5,707 nucleotides of DNA, taken from NCBI GenBank assembly GCA_030042795.1, contig JASHYZ010000651.1:1-5707 (forward strand), given 5' to 3'. The stretch's first letter is position 1. Every line of letters begins with the position of its first letter. The stretch comes from Terriglobia bacterium. Its GTDB lineage: Bacteria; Acidobacteriota; Terriglobia; UBA7540. The notes below the pieces were generated by a model. The model was not told where the DNA came from. It worked only from the letters and a program-made list of their open reading frames with translations, and did no database searches. Both the position numbers and the translations under genes were made by a program. This document shows positions 4,620 through 5,707 of this stretch, piece after piece.

Positions 4620-5707
4620 ATGATTAGAACCCGTGCTGGCTATAAGCATCTCTTGCTATTCTTGCGTCCAGTTCTAGCCAGAGGCCAATCTCGGAGCACT
4701 TTTGCGAAAGCGCGTACCACACTCTTGCAGGTATTGATTTTGCTGGTCTGGCTGGCCGTTCCGGCATGGGCCAGCGTGGGCGGCAGCATTTCCGGCACCG
4801 TGACGGACCAGAGTGGCGCCGTAATTCCGGACGCAACCGTTACCGCAACCAGCACTGAAACCGGAATCCGGCAGACGGTGGCCACGGACCAGAAGGGTTT
4901 TTATTCGTTCCAGAACCTTCCGATCGGCCGTTACGACCTCAAGGTGGATGGCGCCGGTCTGAAGCCCTTTCGCCGCTCTGGAATCGTGATTGATGCCAAC
5001 AGCGCAGTGACGGTTGACGCGATGCTGGAGGTAGGAGCGCGTTCGGACGTTGTTACTGTGACCGAGAATGAACTTCAGGTTGAGACCACAAGCACTCAGA
5101 TGGGCGAGGTCATCACAGGAACACAGGTCACGACGGTGCCCCTCAACGGCCGTAGCTTTACGGACTTGCTCTCGCTTCAGGCAGGGGTTGCGCCGGTGAC
5201 GTCGATTACGCCGGAGACCGTGCAGGATGTGGGGGCTAGCGTGCTGTCACCTTCGGGTGACCTGAATCCCGGCACTATTTCGGTCAACGGCCAGCGTGAG
5301 TTCGCCAACAGTTTTTTGGTGAATGGAAGCGACGTTGAGGAGGACGTAAATATGGGCGCGGCCGTCATCCCCAACCTCGACTCGATTGCTGAGTTCCGGA
5401 TTCTCACCAATAACTTCGACGCCGAATACGGGGAGTTCAGCGGCGGCCAGATCAACGTGGTCACCAAGGCAGGCGGCAACGCCTTTCACGGCGATGCCTT
5501 CGAATTCGCACGCCGCACGGGTTTCGACGCCCGGAACTACTTTTCTCCGTCGCGCGGCGCCTTCGATCAGAACCAGTTTGGCGGGACGTTCGGGGGGCCG
5601 ATCCGGAGAAACAAGGTCTTCTTCTTCGGCGACTATCAGGGGACTCGATCGACCCAGGGAGTAGACACCGGCCAGATTCCGGTGCCTTCAGGCCAAGACC
5701 GGGCGGG
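4620..5707 (+). CDS. TonB-dependent receptor with carboxypeptidase-regulatory-like domain, 5' part
   Basis: The first 362 codons are open to the window edge with no stop, so the 3' part is missing. Oar/CarboxypepD_reg-type receptors are usually around 1000 residues or more. A long basic N-region (about 1-34) precedes a hydrophobic signal core (35-49) with likely cleavage after AWA at 49-51. Residues ~54-138 form a carboxypeptidase-regulatory-like beta-sandwich (GSISGTVTDQSGAVIPDATV, later GFYSFQNLPIGRYDLKV). A plug domain follows at ~155-290, with VPLNGRSFTDLLSLQAGV (173-190), ISVNGQRE (220-227), an FLVNGSD segment (232-238), and NFDAEYGEFSGGQINVVTKAGGNAFHG (265-291). The barrel begins at ~292, with FGGPIRRNKVFFFGDYQG typical of acidobacterial Oar-like receptors. 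These proteins import bulky nutrients across the outer membrane using TonB energy, or act in adhesion; the substrate here is unknown. The regulator upstream hints at metal uptake, but this subfamily is more often tied to polymers. Confidence 0.92.
   Translation, partial: MIRTRAGYKHLLLFLRPVLARGQSRSTFAKARTTLLQVLILLVWLAVPAWASVGGSISGTVTDQSGAVIPDATVTATSTETGIRQTVATDQKGFYSFQNLPIGRYDLKVDGAGLKPFRRSGIVIDANSAVTVDAMLEVGARSDVVTVTENELQVETTSTQMGEVITGTQVTTVPLNGRSFTDLLSLQAGVAPVTSITPETVQDVGASVLSPSGDLNPGTISVNGQREFANSFLVNGSDVEEDVNMGAAVIPNLDSIAEFRILTNNFDAEYGEFSGGQINVVTKAGGNAFHGDAFEFARRTGFDARNYFSPSRGAFDQNQFGGTFGGPIRRNKVFFFGDYQGTRSTQGVDTGQIPVPSGQDRA

Noticed and set aside
1..5707. tRNA, rRNA or CRISPR array
   Set aside because: No cloverleaf with CCA-proximal T-arm, no rRNA words and no regularly spaced identical repeats with unique spacers were seen.

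Overview
The window reads as a piece of a chromosome from a Gram-negative bacterium, most likely a member of the Acidobacteriota. That assignment is an inference. It rests on an Oar-type TonB-dependent receptor with an N-terminal carboxypeptidase-regulatory-like domain, on moderately high GC, and on gene-poor spacers packed with short dispersed repeats (CACAGAG/CACGGAG and CGCAAAGACGC types, plus ATTCCCGC palindromes). No rRNA, tRNA, CRISPR array or transposase gene was found.

Layout: 1-413 is a repeat-rich spacer. 414-1649 (minus) is a 12-helix major facilitator superfamily transporter. 1650-2163 is a second repeat-rich spacer, bracketed by two inverted copies of a ~48-nt palindromic element. 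2164-3444 (minus) is one DUF3179 gene that a standard gene caller would split in two, because it has an in-frame TGA at 2944-2946. 3445-3856 is a divergent control region. 3857-4360 (plus) is a Fur-family metalloregulator. 4361-4619 is a structured leader or spacer. 4620 to the window end (plus) is the first ~362 codons of a TonB-dependent outer-membrane receptor.

The main result is the DUF3179 gene. Its TGA sits where a Cys of the family's conserved Tyr-Cys-x-x-Cys motif is expected, so the product reads TY-U-TLC-HTG. Reading continues in frame to a complete DUF3179 C-terminus. Eight nucleotides after the TGA the message forms a perfect 7-bp hairpin with the five-base loop GGUCU, the loop sequence I recall from the E. 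coli fdhF selenocysteine insertion element. The simplest reading is a membrane-anchored selenoprotein of 426 residues with a Sec-x-x-Cys redox motif, not a pseudogene. The selenocysteine machinery (selA, selB, selC, selD) is not in this window and would have to be present elsewhere in the genome.

Functional links between the genes are modest. The selenoprotein gene and the Fur-family gene are divergent, and the regulator is followed co-directionally by an outer-membrane receptor. Metal- or redox-dependent control of its neighbours is possible, but no convincing Fur box was seen. The MFS gene lies downstream of the selenoprotein gene on the same strand, but about 500 bp of repeats separate them, so they are probably not one operon.
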